From Pseudovibrio exalbescens (GTDB taxonomy: Bacteria; Pseudomonadota; Alphaproteobacteria; Rhizobiales; Stappiaceae), in contig NZ_JAQZAJ010000008.1 of assembly GCF_028737195.1 (NCBI RefSeq), forward strand, positions 1 to 64,000: a DNA stretch of 64,000 nucleotides, written 5' to 3'. Position numbers and translations under genes: made by a program. Below are positions 28,197 to 35,441 of the stretch, one piece after another (positions within the stretch are counted from its first letter, which is position 1; each line of letters begins with the position of its first letter). The notes under the pieces were generated by a model. That model ran no database searches. It saw only the letters and a list, made by a program, of their open reading frames with translations, and had not been told where the DNA came from.

Positions 28197-28450
28197 CTAA
28201 GCGATCTTGTCGAACAGCCAATATTCCATTCGGTAGGCAAGTCGGACCTTCTCAACAGCCAGGGCATAGGACGGATAGTCTAGTGTGTTGTAGAGCGCGA
28301 CATCCTTGTCGGAAAAATGCGCGGTGTCGAATCCCGAACCCAATTCCAGCTTTGCTTTTTGCCGTTTTCACGAAGTTTGTTTGCCCAGGCATTAGAACGG
28401 AAATAATGGAGCAATACCGTCTGCTTCGGTGTCAGGTCGCGCTTTTCAAT
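28197..28450 (-). pseudogene. Relic of a LA2681-like HEPN protein gene
   Basis: The minus strand reads EKRDLTPKQTVLLHYFRSN in one frame and, after a frameshift near 28340, FSDKDVALYNTLDYPSYAL, VEKVRLAYRMEYWLFDKIA and a stop. The second block resembles the LA2681-like HEPN domain C terminus (LDYPSY...K-x-x-x-A-Y-R...L-F-D-K-I-A). The start is missing, the frame is broken and the end is premature, so this is a decayed fragment. Family assignment is from memory. Confidence 0.35.
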
Positions 28451-29083
28451 TGCGCCAATCTAATTAAAGTTGGCGACTGCAATTAGATGACGGAAAATAC
28501 TCAAATATTCCAATTTTGATTGCAATGCGATTTCAAATCCAAATACTGCCCGAAATAAGGTCTTCTTGAGTTTTAGGTTCACCCCATTAATGGGAGCGGG
28601 CTGTCGTGAACCGAGCCTGTAGTCTCGGCCATACGGCGTCCATCCCCGGCGCGTTAGGGGCATGGTGGCGATAGGCGTCGGCCTTATGCCGAGTGTGTGA
28701 TACACGCAAATGGGACCTATGGTTTTCAGCTTAAACCGTCCGATCCCGCTTGGACTTGGTAGGTCCTTGGTGCAGGGCAGGGCAGGCGAGTGTTCTTTTT
28801 GGGCGGCTTTCGGGCCCACGACCGGCAGCTCGGCTTCGCCGTCGCACCGCGCAAAAAGGCCGGGTTGGACGCACCGGATTATCTCCTGTCACACATCCCC
28901 CCCCTTTACTGGGCATATGTCATTCTCACTGGCGAATACAGGTGGCGGCAGAGGGCCACGGAAAACCCATGAAGTTTCACGTGTCAAAAGAGCCCATTGC
29001 CATCGTAGAACTAGCATTGCTGCACTTGCAAGTTCACTATATGTTCTCATGATTACAGCTCGAGATAAAAAGTAGAAATCACG
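28451..29083. other. Intergenic stretch, nothing convincing
   Basis: About 630 bp between the HEPN relic and a small gene. Several short frames exist on both strands, but none has a ribosome site or recognisable motif. The first 110 bp are AT-rich. It probably holds decayed accessory DNA. Confidence 0.35.
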
Positions 29084-29302
29084 ATGAGACAAACATTGAG
29101 AGACAAAGCCGTTGCCGTCTGCAACGAAAAGATTGCCAAAAAGGGCGAAGCGGTCGGCCTTTCATTCTACGCATTTTTTGCCAATCGGAATGATGATCCG
29201 GACCTTCTCATGGAAGCGGCGGAATGGTGGATAAAAACGCATGAGCTTGATCACTTCGAAAAAGCCGTGAAAATCCGAGATATGATCAGCTCTGGCGTTT
29301 GA
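29084..29302 (+). CDS. Small hypothetical protein
   Basis: A 72-residue, mixed-charge, helical product: MRQTLRDKAVAVCNEKIAKK at the start, NDDPDLLMEAAEWWIKTHEL in the middle. No family is recognised. Base and codon usage look coding and the frame is clean, but the ribosome site is weak. It lies 200 bp before a hipBA module and on the same strand. It could be a small accessory or antitoxin-like protein, without evidence. Confidence 0.45.
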   Translation: MRQTLRDKAVAVCNEKIAKKGEAVGLSFYAFFANRNDDPDLLMEAAEWWIKTHELDHFEKAVKIRDMISSGV

Positions 29303-29358
29303 GCAAGGGCACTTCTGCACTCAGCCGGTGTCAAGCCCAATTGACGTTTCTTCATGGC

Positions 29359-29395
29359 AACATTAACGAGCTTAATGTTATGTTGAGATAACATT
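29359..29395. promoter_or_regulatory. Overlapping palindromic operators of the first hipBA module
   Basis: A perfect palindrome AACATTAA-CGAGC-TTAATGTT spans 29359-29379. A second one, AATGTTAT-GTTGAG-ATAACATT, spans 29374-29395. They share TAATGTTAT-like arms, and a half-site TAACATTAT lies at 29465-29473, nearer the hipB start. HipB-type antitoxins repress their own operon through such repeats, so these are likely operators. Confidence 0.6.
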
Positions 29396-29503
29396 AAAAG
29401 ACGTGAGCGTGGGCGTGGAGGCGTCGTTCTCAGCGACAAGCATTGAAAATAATGGTTTCTCAGTGTAACATTATAGGGCTTTGTGTTGCGTGGAGGTGTC
29501 ATT

Positions 29504-29806
29504 ATGGCTGTTGCGATCAAAATGCCCAGGGCGGCGCGTAAGGAGCTTGTGACACTCGGGGAAAACATCCGCATTGCCCGACTGCGTCGCAAACTGACCG
29601 CCGAGATTGTTGCGCAGCGCGCAGGGACAACGCGGCAGACCATCGCCAAGATCGAAAGCGGGAACCCCGCCGTTAAGATCGGCACTTACGTGGCCGTTCT
29701 GCAGGCGCTTGGCCTTTTGAAAGGCTGGGGGGATCTCGATGACCCGGTTGGCAAGCAGATGGCCCTGGATGACCTTCCGCAGCGTGCGAGGCTGAAAAAT
29801 GGTTGA
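29504..29806 (+). CDS. hipB: HipB-like XRE-family antitoxin
   Basis: The product is 100 residues from ATG 29504, chosen because GGAGGTG lies 7 bp upstream; an earlier frame start at 29483 lacks one. The XRE helix-turn-helix is LGENIRIARLRRKLTAEIVA and QRAGTTRQTIAKIESGNPAV. It overlaps hipA by 8 nt. Known role: it binds the operon operators and neutralises the HipA kinase. Palindromes at 29359-29395 are its probable binding sites. Confidence 0.85.
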   Translation: MAVAIKMPRAARKELVTLGENIRIARLRRKLTAEIVAQRAGTTRQTIAKIESGNPAVKIGTYVAVLQALGLLKGWGDLDDPVGKQMALDDLPQRARLKNG

Positions 29807-31019
29807 AGTCTGGATCGACTGGAAGGGGCTGAAACGGGTTGGCACGCTTCACCGCACAGCGGGGCGCGGCCGAGAGCGGGTGTCCTTTACCTATCATGAG
29901 GATTGGCTTGCCGACGAAAATGCCTTTGGACTTTCGCCCGGCATGCCTCTGGGTAAAGGCCAGTTCGTGCCTGAGGCGGGGCAGGACATGCTTGCACCGC
30001 TTGGGGATTCCGCCCCTGATACCTGGGGCAGAACGGTGATGCGGCGTTTTGAGGGGCGCATGGCAGAGGCCGAGGGGCGACGCCCGACAACGCTGCAAGA
30101 AACAGACTACCTGCTTGGCGTGAATGACGAGACCCGGCTGGGGGCGCTGCGCTTCAAGGTTGATGGCGCGTTTCAAGCGCCCGAGGGCATCGGTGTGCCT
30201 GCGCTCGTGAGCCTGGGGGATTTGCTGGATGCCTCGCAACGGGTTCTGCGCGGGGACGAGACGGCTGAGGATCTTCAAATGCTGTTTGCGCCGGGAAGTT
30301 CTCTGGGCGGCGCTCGGCCGAAGGCCAGCATCTTAGACCAACACGGCCGCCTTTCTGTTGCGAAGTTCCCGAAAGAGACCGACACCTATTGTGTGGAACG
30401 GTGGGAAGCCATTGCATTGGAGCTGGCAAGGCGCGCAGGCATTGCGGTTTCGGATCACACGCTTGAGATGGCGGGCGACAAGCCGGTTTTCTTGTCCCAT
30501 CGGTTTGACCGGACCGACGACGGCCGGATCCCGTTCCTCTCAGCCATGGCGATGCTGGGCGGCAAGGATGGTGAAAGCTACAGCTATTTGGACCTGGCGG
30601 ACATCATCACCTCAGAAAGCGTCACGCCCGACCAAGACCGAGAGGAACTCTACCGGCGGGTCGCCTTTTCCATTCTCGTGACGAACCTTGATGACCACAT
30701 GCGCAATCACGGATTTCTGCGGGGGCAGGGCGGCTGGCACCTCTCACCGGCCTATGACATCAACCCGGTGCCGAACCAACCGCGTGTGCTCAAAAGCTAT
30801 GTGGACGATGACAATCCGGATGCCAGCATCACCCTGCACCGCGCGCAACATGCAGCCTATCTTCTGGAACGCGGGGAGGCTGATCGCATCATTGCAGAGG
30901 TGGCTGAGGCGACTAAGGCTTGGCGCGATGTTGCCCGTGCCTTGGGCGCGCCAGAAAGGGAGATCCGGGAGATGGTGACCGCCTTCGAGCACGAGGAAGC
31001 GGATCTGGCGCGCGCGTGA
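29799..31019 (+). CDS. hipA: HipA-like Ser/Thr kinase toxin
   Basis: The 406-residue product comprises a HipA N-terminal subdomain, then a kinase core: Gly-rich loop GSSLGGARPKAS (near 167-178), ATP-site Lys in VAKFPKETD, FDR box (SHRFDRTDD), catalytic NLDDHMRNHG (Asp298 as base) and metal-binding AYDINP. Known HipA proteins phosphorylate glutamyl-tRNA synthetase or other synthetases and stop growth when not held by HipB. The overlap with hipB argues for a working pair. It may act as plasmid addiction or in phage defence. Confidence 0.88.
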   Translation: MVEVWIDWKGLKRVGTLHRTAGRGRERVSFTYHEDWLADENAFGLSPGMPLGKGQFVPEAGQDMLAPLGDSAPDTWGRTVMRRFEGRMAEAEGRRPTTLQETDYLLGVNDETRLGALRFKVDGAFQAPEGIGVPALVSLGDLLDASQRVLRGDETAEDLQMLFAPGSSLGGARPKASILDQHGRLSVAKFPKETDTYCVERWEAIALELARRAGIAVSDHTLEMAGDKPVFLSHRFDRTDDGRIPFLSAMAMLGGKDGESYSYLDLADIITSESVTPDQDREELYRRVAFSILVTNLDDHMRNHGFLRGQGGWHLSPAYDINPVPNQPRVLKSYVDDDNPDASITLHRAQHAAYLLERGEADRIIAEVAEATKAWRDVARALGAPEREIREMVTAFEHEEADLARA

Positions 31020-31405
31020 TCTGGGGCAGTCCACGCGTTGGTTTAGAGGCGTTACGCACGAACGCACCGACAGGGAGGGCCAGGTGGCGCGCAAAGCGAC
31101 TTCGCTGGATTTGAACTTCGCCTGGCCGGAATTATCAGCGCCGTGGACCTTAAAACCTGCTTCGCCAAACCTGTTCCGGGGATGGTGACCGCCATCAGAA
31201 CCTCTCTTCACGGCTTTTTACGGCATGCGAGATCAAATCAGGCAAATCGTCGATCATCTGGTCTTGTTGTGAAAAGGATAATTTTTGAGGTCAAAAAATT
31301 ATTCAGTCCTATCAATGGGTTGCGGAGGGGGGCAAAAAAGATCCTTTGACAACGCCTGGGGTTTCAGGTCATTGATATCATGAAGGTTTCCGCGCTCGAG
31401 GAACT
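31020..31405. promoter_or_regulatory. Intergenic region and putative CRISPR leader
   Basis: About 390 bp between hipA and the CRISPR array. The first half shows nothing. At 31278-31302 is an AT-rich inverted repeat, ATAATTTTTGA-GG-TCAAAAAATTAT, about 100 bp ahead of the first repeat. An AT-rich leader with a protein-binding hairpin upstream of the first GTTC repeat would fit a type I-F leader on this side, with transcription rightwards. Confidence 0.4.
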
Positions 31406-31673
31406 GTTCGCCGCCGGGTAGGCGGCTGAGAGATCACCGATCTGCCAGACGACCGCCTAGAATTTGTTCGCCGCCGGGTAGGCGGCTGAGAGACTCGTAT
31501 TTCTTGCTGAGTGGCAACCGGCGATGTTCGCCGCCGGGTAGGCGGCTGAGAGAGGCAAGAACCGTCTGCCACTCCGGTCCGACAAGTTCGCCGCCGGGTA
31601 GGCGGCTGAGAGAAGCAAGAGGAAGTCGCGCGCATTTTCGGAGTGGTTCGCCGCCGGGTAGGCGGCTGAGAGA
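31406..31673 (+). CRISPR. Orphan type I-F-like CRISPR array, 5 repeats, 4 spacers
   Basis: Five identical 28-bp repeats start at 31406, 31466, 31526, 31586 and 31646, separated by four 32-bp unique spacers (exact 60-bp period). The repeat begins GTTCGCCGCC and ends GGCTGAGAGA, with an internal stem GCCGCC/GGCGGC around GGGTA. This matches the type I-F repeat shape (GTTCACTGCCG...AGGCAGCT.AGAAA) in length, stem and ends. No cas gene occurs in the window. The repeats are perfect, so the array has been kept or built recently; it may depend on Cas proteins encoded elsewhere. Confidence 0.95.
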
Positions 31674-31810
31674 GGCTTCGCCCGATTTGGCGGGCAGTAT
31701 TGATGTTTTATTAAGGGAACTGAAACGCATTATTTTGCGGATCGCACTTTCTCACATCGTCTCCTATTTTCTCATATTTTTTGGAGCAAAGCGGGCCGAG
31801 ACTTCTCTGT

Positions 31811-31901
31811 GTCTCACATATTCTCATATCGTCTCATATCGTCTCATATCGTCTCATATCGTCTCGTATTGTCTCACGAATTCTCATATGGTCTCACATC
31901 G
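31811..31901 (+). repeat. Nine 10-bp tandem repeats (GTCTCATATC), module 1
   Basis: Contiguous 10-bp units run from 31811: GTCTCACATA, TTCTCATATC, GTCTCATATC three times, GTCTCGTATT, GTCTCACGAA, TTCTCATATG, GTCTCACATC. Decayed similar units precede them (31750-31779). The exact 10-bp phase puts each unit on the same face of the helix, as for cooperative protein-binding iterons. The array ends 6 bp before the nick-like box at 31907. Confidence 0.85.
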
Positions 31902-31906
31902 AGGAC

Positions 31907-31937
31907 TGGCAGGATAGGCAAAGTGATATCACTTTGC
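31907..31937 (-). other. oriT/T-border-like box plus 20-bp palindrome, module 1
   Basis: TGGCAGGATA at 31907-31916, one base, then the perfect palindrome GCAAAGTGAT/ATCACTTTGC at 31918-31937, then CGGCGG. On the minus strand this reads palindrome, then TATCCTG|CCA. That is the MOB_P and T-DNA border nick consensus YATCCTG|Y preceded by an inverted repeat, as in IncP oriT. A second copy with the same spacing lies at 33088-33118. No relaxase gene is in the window, so transfer function is inference. Confidence 0.5.
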
Positions 31938-32156
31938 GGCGGCGGCGGCTGAGCGCTGAAGCTTGCTTGATGTCTATTCGCGGCTGCGGCGCTCAAGGGG
32001 CCAGTGTGGTGGCGGTGGGGCAGGCGGGCGCAGCGGCGCGCGGATGGAGATTCGACGTCCCATCGCGGTTGCCAGACAGAGACGAAATCTTCTTCTGTCT
32101 CGCCGCTTGAAGAACCCTAGCACGAGTTTTTTATGCGGAACAACCAGCTGAGGGGC

Positions 32157-32177
32157 AGGCGGGCGACCCGCCTTTGT
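32157..32177 (+). terminator. Hairpin terminator candidate
   Basis: AGGCGGG (32157-32163), loop CGA, CCCGCCT (32167-32173) followed by TTGTG: a strong 7-bp stem with a short T-rich tail in the plus direction. It lies between module 1 and the convergent nuclease pseudogene. The T-run is short. Confidence 0.4.
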
Positions 32178-32220
32178 GTTCCAACCTCAGCCGTGTTGCC
32201 AACCCGGCGGCGCGTGCCGT

Positions 32221-32938
32221 TCACGCTGCTGCCTGGACGCTGCCCTCGGAAGCGCTACGGAGCGAGAAGTTGACCTCGTACCGCATAAAGGAAATCTGCG
32301 GCACCATACTGGCGGCATATTCCAGCTTCTTGTCACCCGCGAGCGCGATGATGAGACCCTCAACCTGTTCGCCTTGTGCCAGATCGGACTTCACCCAGCC
32401 CATGTAGCGCAGGGCCTGACCCACTGCTTCATCGGAGGTTTGGCCTTTTTTCAACTCGATAACCAGCCAGCGCGGATCTGTTTTGTGCTTGGCCAAGAAG
32501 TCAATTCTGCCCGCAGGACAGTGGTACTGGCTGCCTGCCTCTGGGTTTTCAGGCGTTTCCAGAAGGTCCCACTCTTGGCCAATCTGGGTTCGAGCCCAGT
32601 TGTCCAACAGGAAAATCTGAAGTTGCTTTTCCAGCGAAAAGCCCCTGCGCTCGATTGCTGCTTCCTCGGTGACAGGCGGTTCATCGAGATCTAACCCGTC
32701 GTCTAGAACACTCCACCAAAGCACATCGAGGGTCCACAGGTCGGTCTCCAGTGCCTCGGCAAGGTTCAGCAAAATGTCATTGATGGCTTTGTATTTCTGG
32801 CCAGTTTGAGTGCCACGGTCGAACTGGGGCGCGCTAATTTTGTTGAGGCATTCTCAGCCTTCACAAAGCGCGCACACACGTCTTGCGACACTCCTTGGTT
32901 CCCATTTAGCGAAGTTCAATAGAGGTGATTTTGTTCAT
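32221..32938 (-). pseudogene. PD-(D/E)XK (NucS-like) nuclease gene, frameshifted
   Basis: The long open part (32221-32772) encodes GRIDFLAKHKTDPRWLVIEL then KKGQTSDEAVGQALRYMGWV: the D...E-L-K...Q core of PD-(D/E)XK nucleases, close to the NucS C-terminal pattern. Upstream, coherent protein continues in other frames: FDRGTQTGQKYKAINDILLN and CLNKISAPQ in the same frame, GNQGVSQDVCARFVKAE after a shift near 32848, and MNKITSIEL from ATG 32938 after another near 32905. So the gene is broken by two frameshifts, or the sequence has errors. It lies between the two transfer-like modules. It probably once acted on DNA. Confidence 0.7.
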
Positions 32939-32990
32939 TCGGAGCAGTTGTTTCGCACTGTCCTGGAAGGTGCGAGGAACTTCATCGGCC

Positions 32991-33077
32991 TCTTGCAGAC
33001 TTTTGCAGACTTTTGCGGACTTTTGCGGACTTTTGCGGACTTTTGCGGACTTTTGCAGACTTTTGCAGACTTTTGCA
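32991..33077 (+). repeat. Nearly nine 10-bp tandem repeats (TTTTGCGGAC), module 2
   Basis: The 10-bp units run from 32991: TCTTGCAGAC, TTTTGCAGAC, TTTTGCGGAC four times, TTTTGCAGAC twice, then TTTTGCA. The sequence is unrelated to the module 1 units, but unit length, copy number and position relative to the following TGGCAGGATA box are the same. Open frames across it are only repeat artefacts. Confidence 0.88.
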
Positions 33078-33087
33078 AAGGGGGGTG

Positions 33088-33118
33088 TGGCAGGATATGT
33101 AAAGTGTTAGCACTTCAC
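33088..33118 (-). other. oriT/T-border-like box plus 20-bp inverted repeat, module 2
   Basis: TGGCAGGATA at 33088-33097, one base, then GTAAAGTGTT/AGCACTTCAC at 33099-33118 (imperfect palindrome, arms GTAAAGTG and CACTTCAC), then GGCGA. It has the same order, spacing and orientation as 31907-31937. The first eleven bases TGGCAGGATAT equal the start of the Ti plasmid left border as I remember it. The minus strand reads inverted repeat then ATATCCTG|CCA. Confidence 0.5.
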
Positions 33119-33256
33119 GGCGACTGGGGCTTGAGGTTCAAACCTGCCAGCGCCCATTGGCACACTCCAATCCTGCTTGCTGGGCAGGGAGGTGCGATAC
33201 GTCTACTTTGCAGGTGTGGACATTTTATTTTTGCGCGCACGCCCTGCAACACGGAA

Positions 33257-33284
33257 TTGCCCCATAATCCATATTATGGAACGT
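33257..33284. other. dif-like XerCD recombination site
   Basis: TTGCCCCATAA, spacer TCCATA, TTATGGAACGT: 28 bp with the 11-6-11 layout of dif. It has the inner CATAA/TTATG palindrome that is most conserved across dif sites (E. coli arms GGTGCGCATAA and TTATGTTAAAT). Secondary replicons need such a site to resolve dimers. It is a single candidate found by eye; the outer arms differ from E. coli. Confidence 0.5.
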
Positions 33285-33698
33285 TGATGGGCAGCGCTGC
33301 ACTATTCTGCATTGAGCTTGTCATATACCAAGATCCACCAACTTAGTTATGATTTCGAAATATTCACCAAAGGAAGGCATCGCAAAAACAAATAATTTGC
33401 AGTTTTCAACTATTAGGATTTCCGTGAATTCTCCGATCGATCCTGTCAAGGCAGGAATAGGCTAATTTTTTGTTTGTAGTTTTGTGAAAACTACCAATTA
33501 ATCTTAGAAGTATAAAGATCCTATGGGTTTACTTAGGGTAGGTGCAACTGACTGCCTGATTAGTTTATAAAAACCAAGTCTACTAGCGTAACTCTTGTTG
33601 CGCCAACGATGATTAGATTGCGGCATATTGTGGTGTGGTTCCGGCAGATGTAGGACGCGGCCGCTCGTTGTCCGAAAAGAAGCTTCAAAGGAATTGAT
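33285..33698. other. AT-rich intergenic region upstream of the YfcC-like gene
   Basis: About 410 AT-rich bases. It holds a perfect hairpin GTAGTTTT-GTG-AAAACTAC at 33476-33494 and a small stem CCTG-TCAAGG-CAGG near 33453. It probably contains the promoter of the transporter gene at 33699, but no clear -35/-10 pair could be fixed. Confidence 0.4.
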
Positions 33699-35255
33699 AT
33701 GCATCAGTCAAATTCCCCAAACCCAGTGAAAAGAAACGGGTTTTTAAATGGGTGGATGCGAGAGTTCCCGCCCCCGCTTACAATCCTTGTTTCAGTGCTG
33801 TGCGTTGTGTGGATCGCAACGTTTTTTATCCCCTCAGGGGCATATATCCTTGATGAGACTGGATCACCAATACCCGGAAGCTTTCGTACTGTTCCCAAGC
33901 CACTCAGCTTTCCAGAACACCTTGGTGAGTTGCCACTCGCGCCCGTAAACGGTCTCTACGGGGCGGTTGATCCAGAAACGGGGCAAGTTGCTCCGTTTAA
34001 TATTGGCCCGTTGTTTGGGTCCGCGCCCGTTTTCTTTTATGTGCTCGCAATTGGTGGCTTCATGACTGTTGTCTTTGCTACCGGCGCTTTGGATCGCGGC
34101 ATTCACCATCTTGCATGGTCGTTTCGATCGCAAGGGGAATGGCTGATCGTTGTTCTGTGTTTGCTATTTGGGGTTTTGGGATCGGTCATGTTTTGGAGTG
34201 ACGAATCTCTCGGCCTGTACGCTCTTATGATCCCGCTCATTATCGCCCTTGGATACGATCGTATGACAACCGTGGCTGTGGTCACTGTTGCACCCTTCGC
34301 TGGACGATTGGCGTCAACAATCAATCCATTTGTGATTGGCATCGGATCAGATAAAGCGGGAATAACGTTGGTGGACGGCTTGCCTCTTCGGTTGGTCATG
34401 TTTTGTTGTGTAATGGCCGTCTTGATCCTTTATGTTTTAAGGTATGCCAAGAGAGTAAAAAACAATCCTCAAACCTCAATCTCTGGCATCAGCGAGGAAG
34501 ATAAAGCCTTGGCGGAAGCAGACGCGCTCCCTCCGCCCAAGCTATCGCGAACAGACAAGATAATTGTCTCCCTCGTGGCAGGAACATTCAGTCTCATGAC
34601 ATTCTCCATTGTTCCCTGGGGGGCTATTTTGGGTAATGCCAAGATAGACGCCTATGAGCATGAAAGCATTAACAGCCCGTTCGCATGGGAACTGGGTTGG
34701 TGGCTACCGGAACTGACAGCTCTTTTTTGTGTCATGGCAATCGTGGTTGGTGCTGTCGGACGACTGGGGCAAGCTGAAACGGCTCGTGCGTTTCTAAGAG
34801 GTGTTGGTAGCTTCGTCGGCCCTGCGTTCCTAATAGTGGTCGCACGGGGAATATCAGTCCTTATGACAAACACGAAAACAATTGATACCGTCCTGCATAC
34901 CATGGAGGGGCTGACTGCAGGAGCATCTTCAAGTGTGTTTACCCTCGTCATTTTCTTAGTGTCTATGCCCCTCGCATTTCTTGTTGGAGGCGGCTCTGCG
35001 GGCACGGCGTTGGTGATCCCAGTCTTGGCCCCACTTGCTGATTTCGCTGGCATCGAAAGATCTCTTGTCCTCACTGCGTGGTCCACCGCGGGAGGAGTGA
35101 TGAGCCTTATATTGCCAACAAATGCTATCCTCATGGCAGGATTGGCATTGGCGAAGGTTGGATATGATCAATATATCCGGTTTATCCTGCCATTGGTCAT
35201 TGTTTTTATCGGTATTGCTGTTTTTTCTTTGCTAATTGGTAGCCTGCTTCTGTAG
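33699..35255 (+). CDS. YfcC/ArcD2-family amino acid antiporter-like protein
   Basis: The 518-residue inner-membrane protein has about 12 helices. It fits the YfcC family: MREFPPPLTILVSVLCVVWI, IPSGAY, GGFMTVVFATGALDRGI, VVTVAPFAGRLASTINPF and the C-terminal GGGSAGTALVIPVLAPLADF and STAGGVMSLILPTNAILMAG. Members are basic amino acid or dipeptide-linked carriers often found with arginine deiminase genes. arcA and a second antiporter gene lie 12-16 kb downstream on the other strand, which supports an arginine/ornithine-type role. The exact substrate is inference. Confidence 0.82.
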   Translation: MHQSNSPNPVKRNGFLNGWMREFPPPLTILVSVLCVVWIATFFIPSGAYILDETGSPIPGSFRTVPKPLSFPEHLGELPLAPVNGLYGAVDPETGQVAPFNIGPLFGSAPVFFYVLAIGGFMTVVFATGALDRGIHHLAWSFRSQGEWLIVVLCLLFGVLGSVMFWSDESLGLYALMIPLIIALGYDRMTTVAVVTVAPFAGRLASTINPFVIGIGSDKAGITLVDGLPLRLVMFCCVMAVLILYVLRYAKRVKNNPQTSISGISEEDKALAEADALPPPKLSRTDKIIVSLVAGTFSLMTFSIVPWGAILGNAKIDAYEHESINSPFAWELGWWLPELTALFCVMAIVVGAVGRLGQAETARAFLRGVGSFVGPAFLIVVARGISVLMTNTKTIDTVLHTMEGLTAGASSSVFTLVIFLVSMPLAFLVGGGSAGTALVIPVLAPLADFAGIERSLVLTAWSTAGGVMSLILPTNAILMAGLALAKVGYDQYIRFILPLVIVFIGIAVFSLLIGSLLL

Positions 35256-35441
35256 GTGTCATGTCAATTGATTTTAACTAGTAGTTCCGAGAGGTTGATA
35301 AAGAACTTTTTGCCGATTAAAGCTATTAGATTATTTGGAAAATTGTCGCTTTTATTGATCTTTAATTTTTCGGTTATGCCTGTTTATTGTCATAAAGTGT
35401 TTGCATTTACCTAAAACAACACAAGAAGCCGGAGAGGCCTA

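Noticed and set aside
28460-28819. 119-codon minus frame in the intergenic region
   Set aside because: No recognisable motif and no plausible start signal; overlapping frames on both strands look equally random.
31378-31917. Open frames with repeated peptides over the CRISPR array
   Set aside because: The peptide repeats only reflect the 28-bp CRISPR repeat read in three frames at a 60-bp period.
31406-33118. CRISPR-associated Tn7-like transposon (I-F3)
   Set aside because: No tnsABC, tniQ or cas genes and no paired transposon ends were seen; only the repeat type is similar.
32810-33346. 178-codon plus frame with repeating QTFADFCGLLRTFADF
   Set aside because: It is produced by the 10-bp DNA repeats, which read as a 10-residue peptide period; no ribosome site or family.
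33445-33470. Third copy of the GGCAGGATA module (AAGGCAGGAATAGG)
   Set aside because: It has an extra base in the box, no adjacent inverted repeat of the right kind and no 10-bp array.
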